Assembly (NCBI GenBank): GCA_019423445.1
Contig: JAHZBJ010000045.1
Location: 2,560-13,480, forward strand
DNA length: 10,921 bases
Reading direction: 5' to 3'
Origin: Oscillospiraceae bacterium
Lineage (GTDB): Bacteria > Bacillota > Clostridia > Oscillospirales > Ruminococcaceae
Below are positions 1 to 6,345 of the stretch, piece by piece. A model generated the notes under the pieces. It was not told the origin of the DNA. It made no database searches and was given only the letters and a program-made list of their open reading frames with translations. The position numbers and the translations under genes were made by a program. Each line of letters opens with the position of its first letter. Position 1 is the first letter of the stretch.

Positions 1-236
1 AGGTGCCCATCGACCTGCTGGCTACCCAGACCGCCATCACGGTGGATGCAGGAGTCCCTGCCGAAGAAGCAATTCCATTGATCACCCAAAATGCCGCCGA
101 AATCTGTGGCATTGGGGACCGGGTGGGGAGCTTGACCCCAGGCCGGGACGGGGATATTTTGATTTTTGACCGGGACCCCATTGGGCTGCTGGTAAGGCCG
201 GTACATGTACTGGTGGACGGAACGCTGGTGCGATAA
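1..236 (+). CDS. Amidohydrolase, C-terminal fragment (5' end outside window)
   Basis: This is the last 77 codons of a metal-dependent hydrolase; the frame is open at the left edge, so the in-window GTG at position 3 is probably internal. The visible residues match the end of imidazolonepropionase/amidohydrolase-type enzymes: a helix with the pattern ITQNAAEICGI, then GSLTPGRDGDILIFD, the conserved stretch where the chain returns to the small beta-sandwich domain after the TIM barrel. It ends in the usual short strands (VLVDGTLVR). The metal-binding His/Asp residues lie upstream and cannot be seen, so the substrate cannot be named. The stop is followed by about 30 nt with no hairpin terminator before the hpf promoter, so some read-through into hpf is possible. 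Confidence 0.8.
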   Translation, partial: VPIDLLATQTAITVDAGVPAEEAIPLITQNAAEICGIGDRVGSLTPGRDGDILIFDRDPIGLLVRPVHVLVDGTLVR

Positions 237-264
237 GCAAAATCTGGAAAAACAGCAGCAGAAC

Positions 265-305
265 CCTTGTAATTTTTCATAAATCAGGGTATACTTATTA
301 CAAGG
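265..305. repeat. Perfect 9-bp inverted repeat spanning the hpf promoter (candidate operator)
   Basis: CCTTGTAAT at 265-273 is the exact reverse complement of ATTACAAGG at 297-305, with 23 bp between the arms and 32 bp between arm centres, close to three DNA helical turns. The left arm contains the -35 hexamer of the hpf promoter, and the right arm covers the predicted transcription start just after the -10 box. Because the left arm lies upstream of the start, the pair cannot form a hairpin in the hpf mRNA, so action on DNA (two half-sites for a regulator) is the more natural reading. The symmetry is seen directly; the operator role is inferred. Confidence 0.55.
267..295 (+). promoter_or_regulatory. 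Sigma-A type promoter for hpf
   Basis: TTGTAA (267-272) and TATACT (290-295) are separated by exactly 17 bp, a good match to the vegetative consensus. Transcription would start near 302, giving a leader of about 65 nt before hpf. Both boxes lie inside or next to the 9-bp inverted repeat at 265-305. Confidence 0.75.
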
Positions 306-366
306 ATTTTGGTTCATTGCCATAATCCCCCTGGTACGGAACGAAAATAGAGCAAGGAGTGGTCTT

Positions 367-897
367 ATGATGAACATCACATACCTGGGCAGGAAAACCA
401 CGGTCAAGGATTCCTTCAAGGAATACGCCGAAAAGCGCCTGAAACGCCTGGAAAAGTTCTTTGACGCCCACCCCAATGTGATGATTGTGGTGACCAACAA
501 CGGCGAGGAAGAAACCGTAGAGGTCACCATCAAATCCCGTGGAATGTTCTTCCGGGGTGAAAAGACCAGCAAGGACCGCCAGGTCTCCCTGGACCTGGTG
601 GTAGATGTTCTCACCAGTCAGATCGTCCGGAATAAGACCCGCCTGGAACGCCGGCTGAAAGCGCCCCTTCCCATGCCGGAGGAGGGATCCTATACCGAAG
701 TGCAGACCGATGCCTCCGCTTTGGTGAAGACAAAGAAATTCCAGGTCAACGTAATGGACGTTGAGGAAGCCATCCTTCAGATGAACCTTTTGGATCATGA
801 GTTCTTTATGTTCCGCAGCGGCGAAACAGGGGAGATCAATGTGGTCTACCGCAGGAAGGACGGCAATTACGGCCTGCTGGAGCCTATCCAGGATTGA
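367..897 (+). CDS. hpf: Long-form ribosome hibernation promoting factor
   Basis: A 176-residue protein of the HPF/RaiA (YfiA) family. It binds the 30S decoding centre of idle ribosomes, and in its long form pairs them into inactive 100S dimers during slow growth or stress. The N-terminal ribosome-binding domain covers about residues 3-98 and has the beta-alpha-beta pattern with a basic helix (KEYAEKRLKRLEKFF). A linker of about 20 residues follows, then the C-terminal dimerisation domain from about 122 to 175 (KFQVNVMDVEEAILQMNLL, then HEFFMFR and INVVYRRKDGNYGLL). Length and two-domain layout are typical of Firmicute long HPF. AGGAG at 355-359 lies 7 nt from the ATG at 367; a second ATG at 370 is equally possible. 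The gene has its own promoter and terminator, so it is probably a single-gene unit. Confidence 0.95.
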   Translation: MMNITYLGRKTTVKDSFKEYAEKRLKRLEKFFDAHPNVMIVVTNNGEEETVEVTIKSRGMFFRGEKTSKDRQVSLDLVVDVLTSQIVRNKTRLERRLKAPLPMPEEGSYTEVQTDASALVKTKKFQVNVMDVEEAILQMNLLDHEFFMFRSGETGEINVVYRRKDGNYGLLEPIQD

Positions 898-903
898 CAC
901 AGC

Positions 904-943
904 AAAGCGGTGAGAAGCCTTCGCCGGCTTCTCGCCGCTTTTT
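904..943 (+). terminator. Rho-independent terminator after hpf
   Basis: The arms at 904-919 and 926-941 form a 16-bp stem with one G-T wobble (911 with 934) and a 6-nt loop, with a run of five T at 939-943. It begins 7 nt after the hpf stop and ends only 15 nt before the rlmL start codon. Confidence 0.9.
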
Positions 944-958
944 GAAAGGACAACCAGA

Positions 959-2083
959 ATGGAAAAACTGCAATTTGCCTGCCCCTGCAACTTTGGCCTG
1001 GAGGGGATCCTAGCCGGTGAACTGAAACGGATGGGGGCGGAAAAGGTCACTGCCTCGGACGGGAGAGTGGATTTCCAGGGTACATCGGAGGATATCGCCA
1101 GAGCAAACCTGTGGCTGCGTACGGCGGAGCGGGTACTGGTGGTGCTGGGAAGCTTTCGGGCCACCTCCTTCAGCCAACTTTTTGATGAGGTGGAGAAACT
1201 CCCCTTTGAACGGTTCATTGGGAAAAAAGACCGCTTTCCGGTAAAAGGCTGGTCCCTTAATTCTCAGCTTCACAGCGTGCCGGATTGTCAGTCCATCATC
1301 AAGAAGGCAGTGGTAAAGCGCCTGGGGAAGAAATATGGTGTTGCTTGGTTTGAGGAGACAGGAGCTCTTTTTCAGATCCAGTTTTCCATTCTCAAGGATA
1401 CGGTTACAATTATGTTGGACACATCGGGCCAGGGACTCCACAAGCGCGGATACCGCCCGGTCTCCAACCTGGCTCCCATCAAGGAAACCCTAGCGGCGGG
1501 AATTTTGGATATTGCCCGGATCTATCCAGATACCAAACTGTATGATCCCTTCTGCGGCAGCGGTACCTTCCTGGTGGAAGCCGCTCTAAAGGCCCGGAAC
1601 ATTGCTCCGGGCTTGCGCCGCCGTTTTTCCGCCGAAAGCTGGGGTTGCGTTCCGCCTCAGGTGTGGCGGGTTCAACGGGAGGAGGCTATGTCCAAGGTCC
1701 GAAAGGATGTGACTTTCCGGGCATTTGGCAGCGACATCAGCCCTGAAGCCCTGGAGATCTCGGAAGGAAGCGCCCGGCGGGCTGGGGTTTTCAATCTTTT
1801 GGAGCTTCGCCAGATGGACGTCCGGGAGTTTACCGTGCCTGGGGAAAAATCTATTGTGGTCTGCAATCCCCCTTACGGCGAGCGGCTTTTGGACCTTCAA
1901 GAGGCACGGGAGCTTAGCCGTACGATGGGAAAGGTGTTCCGCCCCTCCCCAGAAACGGGATATTTCATCATCAGCTCCCTGGATGATTTTGAGGACCTTT
2001 TCGGCCGCACCGCGGACAAGCGCCGCAAGCTTTATAACGGTATGGTGAAGTGCCAGCTGTATATGTATTTCCCGGTAAAATAG
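959..2083 (+). CDS. rlmL: THUMP-domain SAM-dependent rRNA guanine-N2-methyltransferase (RlmL/YpsC type)
   Basis: A 374-residue class I methyltransferase of the UPF0020 family, close in length to Bacillus YpsC and to the N-terminal half of E. coli RlmL, which makes m2G2445 in 23S rRNA. Residues from about 45 to 155 fit the ferredoxin-like/THUMP RNA-binding region. SAM-binding motif I is DPFCGSGT (about 196-203), an acidic strand end follows (FGSDIS, about 257-261), and the catalytic motif IV NPPYGERL is at 303-310, as expected for an N2-guanine enzyme. AAAGGA at 945-950 is 8 nt from the ATG. The start falls right behind the hpf terminator, leaving no room for a separate promoter between them. 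The fold and reaction class are clear; the exact target base is inferred from homologues. Confidence 0.88.
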   Translation: MEKLQFACPCNFGLEGILAGELKRMGAEKVTASDGRVDFQGTSEDIARANLWLRTAERVLVVLGSFRATSFSQLFDEVEKLPFERFIGKKDRFPVKGWSLNSQLHSVPDCQSIIKKAVVKRLGKKYGVAWFEETGALFQIQFSILKDTVTIMLDTSGQGLHKRGYRPVSNLAPIKETLAAGILDIARIYPDTKLYDPFCGSGTFLVEAALKARNIAPGLRRRFSAESWGCVPPQVWRVQREEAMSKVRKDVTFRAFGSDISPEALEISEGSARRAGVFNLLELRQMDVREFTVPGEKSIVVCNPPYGERLLDLQEARELSRTMGKVFRPSPETGYFIISSLDDFEDLFGRTADKRRKLYNGMVKCQLYMYFPVK

Positions 2084-2110
2084 GCCGCACCGCAGAGAGG
2101 AGGGAAAGCG

Positions 2111-2572
2111 GTGGAGTTTGGTTGGCTCAACGTATCAGGAGGGGTAATTTCCGGGCTGTTGCTGGTTCCTGGCGGCGCTTTCCTGGGCAGGAAGCAAAAA
2201 CATCTCTGTGGATGCCAAAACAGCAGAGGACGCTTGCTGAGGAACATCGGAGGCTGCGCCGCCCTGTTTCTGATGGTGGTTCCTCTTGGTGCCCCAGGAG
2301 GCAGTTTCGGATTTGCTTCGGTGGGGTCTATGATCTTGTGGCTCTCTTTGTGCCTCCTGCTCATCGTGGCTTATTATCTCTGCTGGCTTGTCTCCTGGAT
2401 CGGCAGAAATTCCCCAGGTCTTAATTTGGCTCTGACGCTGATTCCCTGCCTTCTGTTTCTGGGGAGAGGAATCGTTCTGCGCCACTGGCTGCTTTGTCTT
2501 GCGGGTGTCGCATTTGGAGCCGGTCACGTTTGGGACAGGTGGGAGGAAAAACGCACACAGGCAGAGGAATAG
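2111..2572 (+). CDS. Hypothetical multi-pass membrane protein
   Basis: I do not recognise this 153-residue protein. It is strongly hydrophobic, with four or five likely membrane segments at about 7-26, 46-63, 71-97, 103-122 and 126-140. A basic loop (about 27-45, rich in Arg/Lys with two Cys) separates the first two, and the tail is short and charged (WDRWEEKRTQAEE). The start is GTG, well supported by AGGAGGG at 2098-2104 six nt upstream. It begins 27 nt after the rlmL stop and is probably co-transcribed with it, ending at the terminator at 2614. Overlapping open frames on both strands are less convincing because this one has the ribosome site and a coherent hydrophobic pattern. No catalytic motif is visible and no function can be assigned. 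Confidence 0.7.
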   Translation: MEFGWLNVSGGVISGLLLVPGGAFLGRKQKHLCGCQNSRGRLLRNIGGCAALFLMVVPLGAPGGSFGFASVGSMILWLSLCLLLIVAYYLCWLVSWIGRNSPGLNLALTLIPCLLFLGRGIVLRHWLLCLAGVAFGAGHVWDRWEEKRTQAEE

Positions 2573-2613
2573 GCATTTTTCAAACAAGAGGATAAATTAC
2601 ATGGGGCATTTGG

Positions 2614-2654
2614 AAAAGCCCGGCTGTCAATCGTCTGCACAGCCGGGCTTTTTT
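2614..2654. terminator. Bidirectional terminator between convergent genes
   Basis: The arms at 2614-2627 and 2639-2652 form a perfect 14-bp stem with an 11-nt loop. On the plus strand it ends in six T (2649-2654). On the minus strand the A run at 2614-2617 supplies four T. It lies between the plus-strand membrane gene and the minus-strand ferritin-like gene and can serve both, with the plus direction stronger. Confidence 0.9.
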
Positions 2655-2667
2655 AACAGGTGCGGTT

Positions 2668-3180
2668 TTACGGTTTGCGTGGGCATCCGCTTTTGGTGAT
2701 CATTTCCCGCAGAAGCTGGGCATGATGGGATTCGTCCATGGCAATACGCCGGAGCAGCCGGCTGATTTGCGGATCGGAGATAGCGGAGGCGGCTTTTAAA
2801 TAAGCATCCACCGCGGCCACTTCATCCCGAAGATTGACCAAGAGAATGCCGCACAGGTCCTTCCGGCGGTTGGAAAAGGAACCATTCCACCACTGGCAGG
2901 GACGGCCTCCCGAAAAATCAGGGGTACCACCGCACAGGAGTACCAATTTCCCCAGCATCTCCATGTGGTGCATTTCAACCATCGCCATTCCTCGAAGGGT
3001 CTCGGCGATTTCGCGGCAGGTTCTGCTTAAAATAATGCTTTGGTAACAATACTGGGTAATGGCTCCCAACTCGCTTCTTCGCCCGGCATAAAGATTTTTC
3101 AGCATGGGGATCCACGCCGGGCTGGCTGCCGGACTCTCCAAAGATGGGTAGGGGAGGGAGCAGCGGCAATTTCTTTCCAT
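2668..3180 (-). CDS. Ferritin-like diiron-domain protein
   Basis: A 170-residue protein with the helix-bundle pattern of the ferritin/rubrerythrin superfamily. The ligand set of a dinuclear metal site is present in order: E37 (RRSELGAITQY), E69 with H72 (VEMHHMEML), E120 (RDEVAAVDAY) and E150 with H153 (DESHHAQLL). Residues 1-25 form a non-helical lead with two Cys. Residues 84-110 form a Gly/Cys/Trp-rich linker between the two helix pairs. Related proteins handle iron, peroxide or superoxide, or sit in spore coats (CotJC and manganese catalase relatives). There is no rubredoxin domain, so it is not a classical rubrerythrin. GAGGTG (3191-3186 on this strand) lies 5 nt from the ATG. Metal and substrate cannot be told from sequence. 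The divergent neighbour is the sporulation gene yunB, which makes a spore-related role possible but unproven. Confidence 0.82.
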   Translation of the reverse strand: MERNCRCSLPYPSLESPAASPAWIPMLKNLYAGRRSELGAITQYCYQSIILSRTCREIAETLRGMAMVEMHHMEMLGKLVLLCGGTPDFSGGRPCQWWNGSFSNRRKDLCGILLVNLRDEVAAVDAYLKAASAISDPQISRLLRRIAMDESHHAQLLREMITKSGCPRKP

Positions 3181-3287
3181 AACAACACCTCGTTTCCCGA
3201 TGTGGATAGGGACCCTTTCATTCTATGCCGAAGGAGTTTTTCGGCCCGGATTCAACCTAAAAGACCGGAAGGAATATACTGGGAAAA

Positions 3288-3980
3288 ATGAAGATCCCAA
3301 AGCGGCAAAAAAGCAAAAAGCGGCGTTTTCGGATCAAATGCCTTGTGACAGCTTTGGCATTGGCCGGGACCGTCCTGGCAGTGGATATCCAACTTCGGCC
3401 AGCGGTCACTACCGCGGCGGAAGGTCAGGCGATGCTCTACGCCACCCAGGCCATTCAGGACACTGTTTATGAGGAGATCTCCAGCCTGGAGCTTCAGTAC
3501 GGGGATCTAGTGCACTTGACCTATAACGATGCCGGCAGCGTCACCTCCCTCCAGACAGATATGCTGGCAATGTCCCAGTTCCAGTCTGCGGTAACCAGTT
3601 CCATCATTCAAAAGATACTGCTTTTCGAAAACCATCAACTCTGTCTGCCCATCGGCACTCTCACCGGGAGCCCTCTTTTTTCTGGCCGGGGTCCGGAGGT
3701 GGAGATACGGCTGGTTCCGTCCAGCTTTGTTCAGACCCAGGTGCGCAATGTTTTTGAGTCGGAGGGAATCAATCAGACCCGGCATCAGATCATCCTCAAT
3801 GTAAAACTGGATATCCAGGCTGTACTGCCTGGATATTCCATTTCCTCCAGAGTGGATACCGACATCTGCCTTGCGGAGACAGTGATTGTGGGGCTTGTAC
3901 CCAGCGCTTTTACCCTGGTGTCCGACGGCACCGATCCCTTGGTGGGAATGATCCAGGACTATGGGGCAGGAGAGGGGTAA
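3288..3980 (+). CDS. yunB: Sporulation protein YunB-like
   Basis: A 230-residue protein resembling YunB, a sporulation protein made in the mother cell under sigma-E in Bacillus; its biochemical role is not known. The first 16 residues are very basic, followed by one membrane helix (about 17-33), so the rest probably lies outside the cytoplasmic face. Family-like stretches are ATQAIQDTVYEEI, the LPIGTLTGSPLFSGRGPEV core and the region near ESEGINQTRHQIILNV. It is slightly shorter than the Bacillus protein. The start is uncertain: ATG at 3288 has its best ribosome site (GGAAGGA, 3267-3273) 14 nt away, longer than usual, while an in-frame CTG at 3279 sits 6 nt from GGAAGG. An in-frame stop at 3258 limits how far upstream it can begin. 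I found no convincing sigma-E promoter before it. Confidence 0.82.
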   Translation: MKIPKRQKSKKRRFRIKCLVTALALAGTVLAVDIQLRPAVTTAAEGQAMLYATQAIQDTVYEEISSLELQYGDLVHLTYNDAGSVTSLQTDMLAMSQFQSAVTSSIIQKILLFENHQLCLPIGTLTGSPLFSGRGPEVEIRLVPSSFVQTQVRNVFESEGINQTRHQIILNVKLDIQAVLPGYSISSRVDTDICLAETVIVGLVPSAFTLVSDGTDPLVGMIQDYGAGEG

Positions 3981-4018
3981 AAATTCTTTTGGGAACACGA
4001 AACGGTCATTTTCCGATA

Positions 4019-4047
4019 TTGTAATGTCAAACAAAATATGGTAAACT
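4019..4047 (+). promoter_or_regulatory. Sigma-A type promoter for the ligA-gatCAB operon
   Basis: TTGTAA (4019-4024) and TAAACT (4042-4047) are 17 bp apart. Transcription would begin near 4054, leaving a leader of about 20 nt that just contains the ligA ribosome site. The -35 hexamer and spacing are the same as in the hpf promoter. No terminator is visible between yunB and this promoter. Confidence 0.7.
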
Positions 4048-4061
4048 TATTTAGTTAAAAT

Positions 4062-4068
4062 GAGGTGA
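4062..4068 (+). promoter_or_regulatory. Ribosome binding site that fixes the ligA start
   Basis: GAGGTGA lies 5 nt before the ATG at 4074. The in-frame GTG at 4065 is part of this site itself, so it is unlikely to be the start codon although it would extend the frame by three codons. Confidence 0.8.
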
Positions 4069-4073
4069 GAAGT

Positions 4074-6065
4074 ATGTGCGATCCCATCAAGGAAGAGATC
4101 GAATCCCTCCGTAAACAGGTGGAGTACCACGCAAACCGTTACTACAACCTGGATGATCCGGAGATCTCCGACTTTGAATATGACCGGCTTTTTCACCGCC
4201 TGCTGGAGCTGGAGGAGGCCAATCCCCAGTATTATTCCCCCACGTCCCCTACACTGCGGGTTGGGGGAGCCGCTTCCAACACCTTTGCTCAGGTGGAGCA
4301 CCAAGTCCAAATGGGTTCTCTGCAGGATATCTTTTCCTTTGAAGAACTCCGGGATTTTGACCGCCGTGTTCGGGAAGTGGTGCCGGATCCTTCCTACGTA
4401 GTGGAACCCAAAATCGACGGCCTTTCAGTCTCCTTGGAATACCGGGACGGCGTGCTGACGGTGGGTTCCACCCGGGGAAATGGTTTTGTCGGCGAGGATG
4501 TCACCGAAAACATCCGTACCATCCGCTCGGTGCCCCTGCAACTGCCGGAGGCGTTGCCCCTCCTGGAGGTCCGGGGCGAGGTCTACATGCCGGTAAAAAG
4601 CTTTGAGCGGGTGGTAGAGACCCAGGAGCTTGAAGGAGAAAAGCCGTTCAAGAACCCGAGAAATGCCGCCGCCGGATCTCTCCGGCAGAAGAACCCCCGG
4701 ATTACCGCCAAGCGCGGCCTGGACATTTTTGTCTTTAACGTCCAGCAGATAGAAGGAAAGGAACTGTCCTCCCACAGTCAGTCCCTGGAATACCTTCAGA
4801 GTCTTGGATTCAAAGTGGTCCCCGAGTATAAGGCCTACGGGGATATGGAAGAAGTAATCCGGGACATCGCCGCCATTGGGGAAAAACGGGGCGAATATTC
4901 CTTCAATATTGACGGAGCGGTGGTAAAAGTCAACGATTTCGCCCAGCGGGAGCAGTTGGGTTCCACCGCTAAGTTTCCTAAGTGGGCGGTGGCATATAAA
5001 TACCCCCCTGAGGAGAAAGAAACCCGCCTTCTGGATATCCAGGTTCAGGTGGGACGCACTGGAGCGGTGACACCTACTGCAGTTTTTGAGCCCATCACCC
5101 TGGCGGGAACCACCGTCAGCCGGGCCGTTCTTCACAACCAAGATTTTATCAGTGAGATGGGCCTTGCGGTGGGGGACAAGATCCTGGTGCGGAAGGCGGG
5201 GGAAATCATCCCCGAGGTTCTGGCTGTTACTTGGCATGATCCGGATAAGCCTTCTTACCGGCTGCCGGAGCGCTGCCCATCCTGCGGAGCCACCCTGGTT
5301 CGGGAGGAAGGAGCCGCCGCCGTGCGTTGTCCCAATATCAGCTGTCCCGCCCAGCTGGTCCGCAGCATTATCCACTTCTGCTCCCGGGGTGCCATGGATA
5401 TCGACGGCATGGGGGATGTGGTGTGCCAGCTGCTGGTAGAGGAAAAACTGGTGGCAACTCCGGCGGATCTGTACCGCCTGACGCCGGAACAGCTGGTGGG
5501 GCTGCCGGGTTTTGCCAAGAAAAAGGCAGATAAAGTGGCGGAAGCTATTCAAAATTCCAAGACACGGGAACTTTCTCGTCTTATTTTCGGGCTGGGGATC
5601 CCGGGTATCGGGGAAAAGGCTGCAAAACTCCTGGCCCAACGTTTTGGCTCTCTGGATGCTATGGAAAATGCAGGCTGGGAGGAGATCGCCCAGATCGATG
5701 GCTTTGGGGAGATCATGGCCCGAAGCGTAGAGGAATATTTCCGGGAGGAACACAACCGGGCCCTGTGCCGGGATCTTCGGGAGCTGGGACTCAATACCTT
5801 GGAATCCCAGAGCAATGTTTCCGGAGAATTGGAAGGGCTCACCTTCGTTCTCACCGGGACCCTGCCAAGCCTTACCAGAAGTGAGGCAGAAGCTTTGATT
5901 CAGGCCCACGGAGGAAAAACCGCCTCCTCGGTGTCCAAGAAAACCAGCTATGTCCTGGCTGGAGAGGACGCAGGAAGTAAGCTTACCAAGGCCCAGCAGC
6001 TGGGGATCCCTGTGATTTCCCAGGAGGACCTTCTGAAGATGACAAAAGGGGGAACCGAGCGTTGA
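4074..6065 (+). CDS. ligA: NAD+-dependent DNA ligase LigA
   Basis: A complete 663-residue ligase that seals nicks in DNA during replication and repair using NAD+. Domains in order: the Ia NAD-binding domain (about 1-65, with YYNLDDPEISDFEYDRL); the adenylation domain with nucleophile K113 in the motif EPKIDG (111-116), and the later motifs GEVYMP, NPRNAAAGSLRQ, NIDGAVVKV and KWAVAYKYPP; the OB fold (about 320-390, VGRTGAVTPTA); a four-Cys zinc finger (C401, C404, C419, C424); helix-hairpin-helix repeats (about 435-580); and a C-terminal BRCT domain (about 585-663). All expected parts are present. The start at 4074 is chosen from the ribosome site. It is the first gene of an operon, and its stop overlaps the gatC start. 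Confidence 0.98.
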   Translation: MCDPIKEEIESLRKQVEYHANRYYNLDDPEISDFEYDRLFHRLLELEEANPQYYSPTSPTLRVGGAASNTFAQVEHQVQMGSLQDIFSFEELRDFDRRVREVVPDPSYVVEPKIDGLSVSLEYRDGVLTVGSTRGNGFVGEDVTENIRTIRSVPLQLPEALPLLEVRGEVYMPVKSFERVVETQELEGEKPFKNPRNAAAGSLRQKNPRITAKRGLDIFVFNVQQIEGKELSSHSQSLEYLQSLGFKVVPEYKAYGDMEEVIRDIAAIGEKRGEYSFNIDGAVVKVNDFAQREQLGSTAKFPKWAVAYKYPPEEKETRLLDIQVQVGRTGAVTPTAVFEPITLAGTTVSRAVLHNQDFISEMGLAVGDKILVRKAGEIIPEVLAVTWHDPDKPSYRLPERCPSCGATLVREEGAAAVRCPNISCPAQLVRSIIHFCSRGAMDIDGMGDVVCQLLVEEKLVATPADLYRLTPEQLVGLPGFAKKKADKVAEAIQNSKTRELSRLIFGLGIPGIGEKAAKLLAQRFGSLDAMENAGWEEIAQIDGFGEIMARSVEEYFREEHNRALCRDLRELGLNTLESQSNVSGELEGLTFVLTGTLPSLTRSEAEALIQAHGGKTASSVSKKTSYVLAGEDAGSKLTKAQQLGIPVISQEDLLKMTKGGTER

Positions 6066-6331
6066 ATATCGATATCCGACACATCGCAAAACTGGCCCGC
6101 CTCACCATTGAGGAGGACAAGATGGAAAAATTCCAAAAGGACATGGCCGACATCGTCGCCATGGTGGAGAAGCTCCCGGCAGTGGAGGACCAGGATCTGA
6201 CCCTGGATCCTGCCGAGCGTATGGAGCTTCGCAAAGACGAGGTCAAGCCTTCCCTGCGCCGAGACGCGGTGCTCCAGAACGCCCCCAAAGCGGTGGCCGG
6301 CTGTATCGTTGTCCCCAAAACCGTTGACTGA
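6062..6331 (+). CDS. gatC: Asp-tRNA(Asn)/Glu-tRNA(Gln) amidotransferase subunit C
   Basis: An 89-residue subunit that wraps around GatA and helps hold GatA to GatB in the tRNA-dependent amidotransferase. It shows the typical N-terminal pattern (DIRHIAKLARLTIEEDKMEKFQKDM), the middle VEKLPAVEDQDL, and the LRKDEVKPSL stretch near the C-terminus. It starts at TTG, and the start overlaps the ligA stop by four bases (TTGA, 6062-6065). A purine-rich site at 6044-6052 inside the end of ligA lies 9 nt upstream, so translation is probably coupled to ligA. Because the N-terminus aligns at once with the family, the TTG start is well supported. Confidence 0.95.
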   Translation: MNIDIRHIAKLARLTIEEDKMEKFQKDMADIVAMVEKLPAVEDQDLTLDPAERMELRKDEVKPSLRRDAVLQNAPKAVAGCIVVPKTVD

Positions 6332-6345
6332 GAGGAGAAACTGCC

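Noticed and set aside
2135..2587. Minus-strand frame, and a second plus-strand frame (2050-2424), over the small membrane gene
   Set aside because: The plus frame starting at 2111 has the strong ribosome site and a consistent hydrophobic pattern; the others have neither.
3219..3256. Minus-strand TTGAAT and TAGAAT as a promoter for the ferritin-like gene
   Set aside because: The boxes are 24 bp apart, too far for a normal sigma factor; the related TGAATC/CATAGAA pairing for a forespore sigma is also too widely spaced (21 bp).
3251..3280. TTCAAC and TATACT as a sigma-A promoter for yunB
   Set aside because: The -35 is poor, spacing is 18 bp, and the -10 ends only 7 nt before the ATG, which would give a leaderless transcript.
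3981..4018. Possible terminator after yunB
   Set aside because: Only a 4-bp GGAA/TTCC pairing is visible, with no T run; not enough to call.
4065..4073. GTG at 4065 as the ligA start
   Set aside because: The codon is part of the ribosome site GAGGTGA that serves the ATG at 4074.
4425..6089. A 554-codon open frame on the minus strand
   Set aside because: It is fully antisense to ligA, whose domains and catalytic residues are intact; no domain is visible in the antisense product.
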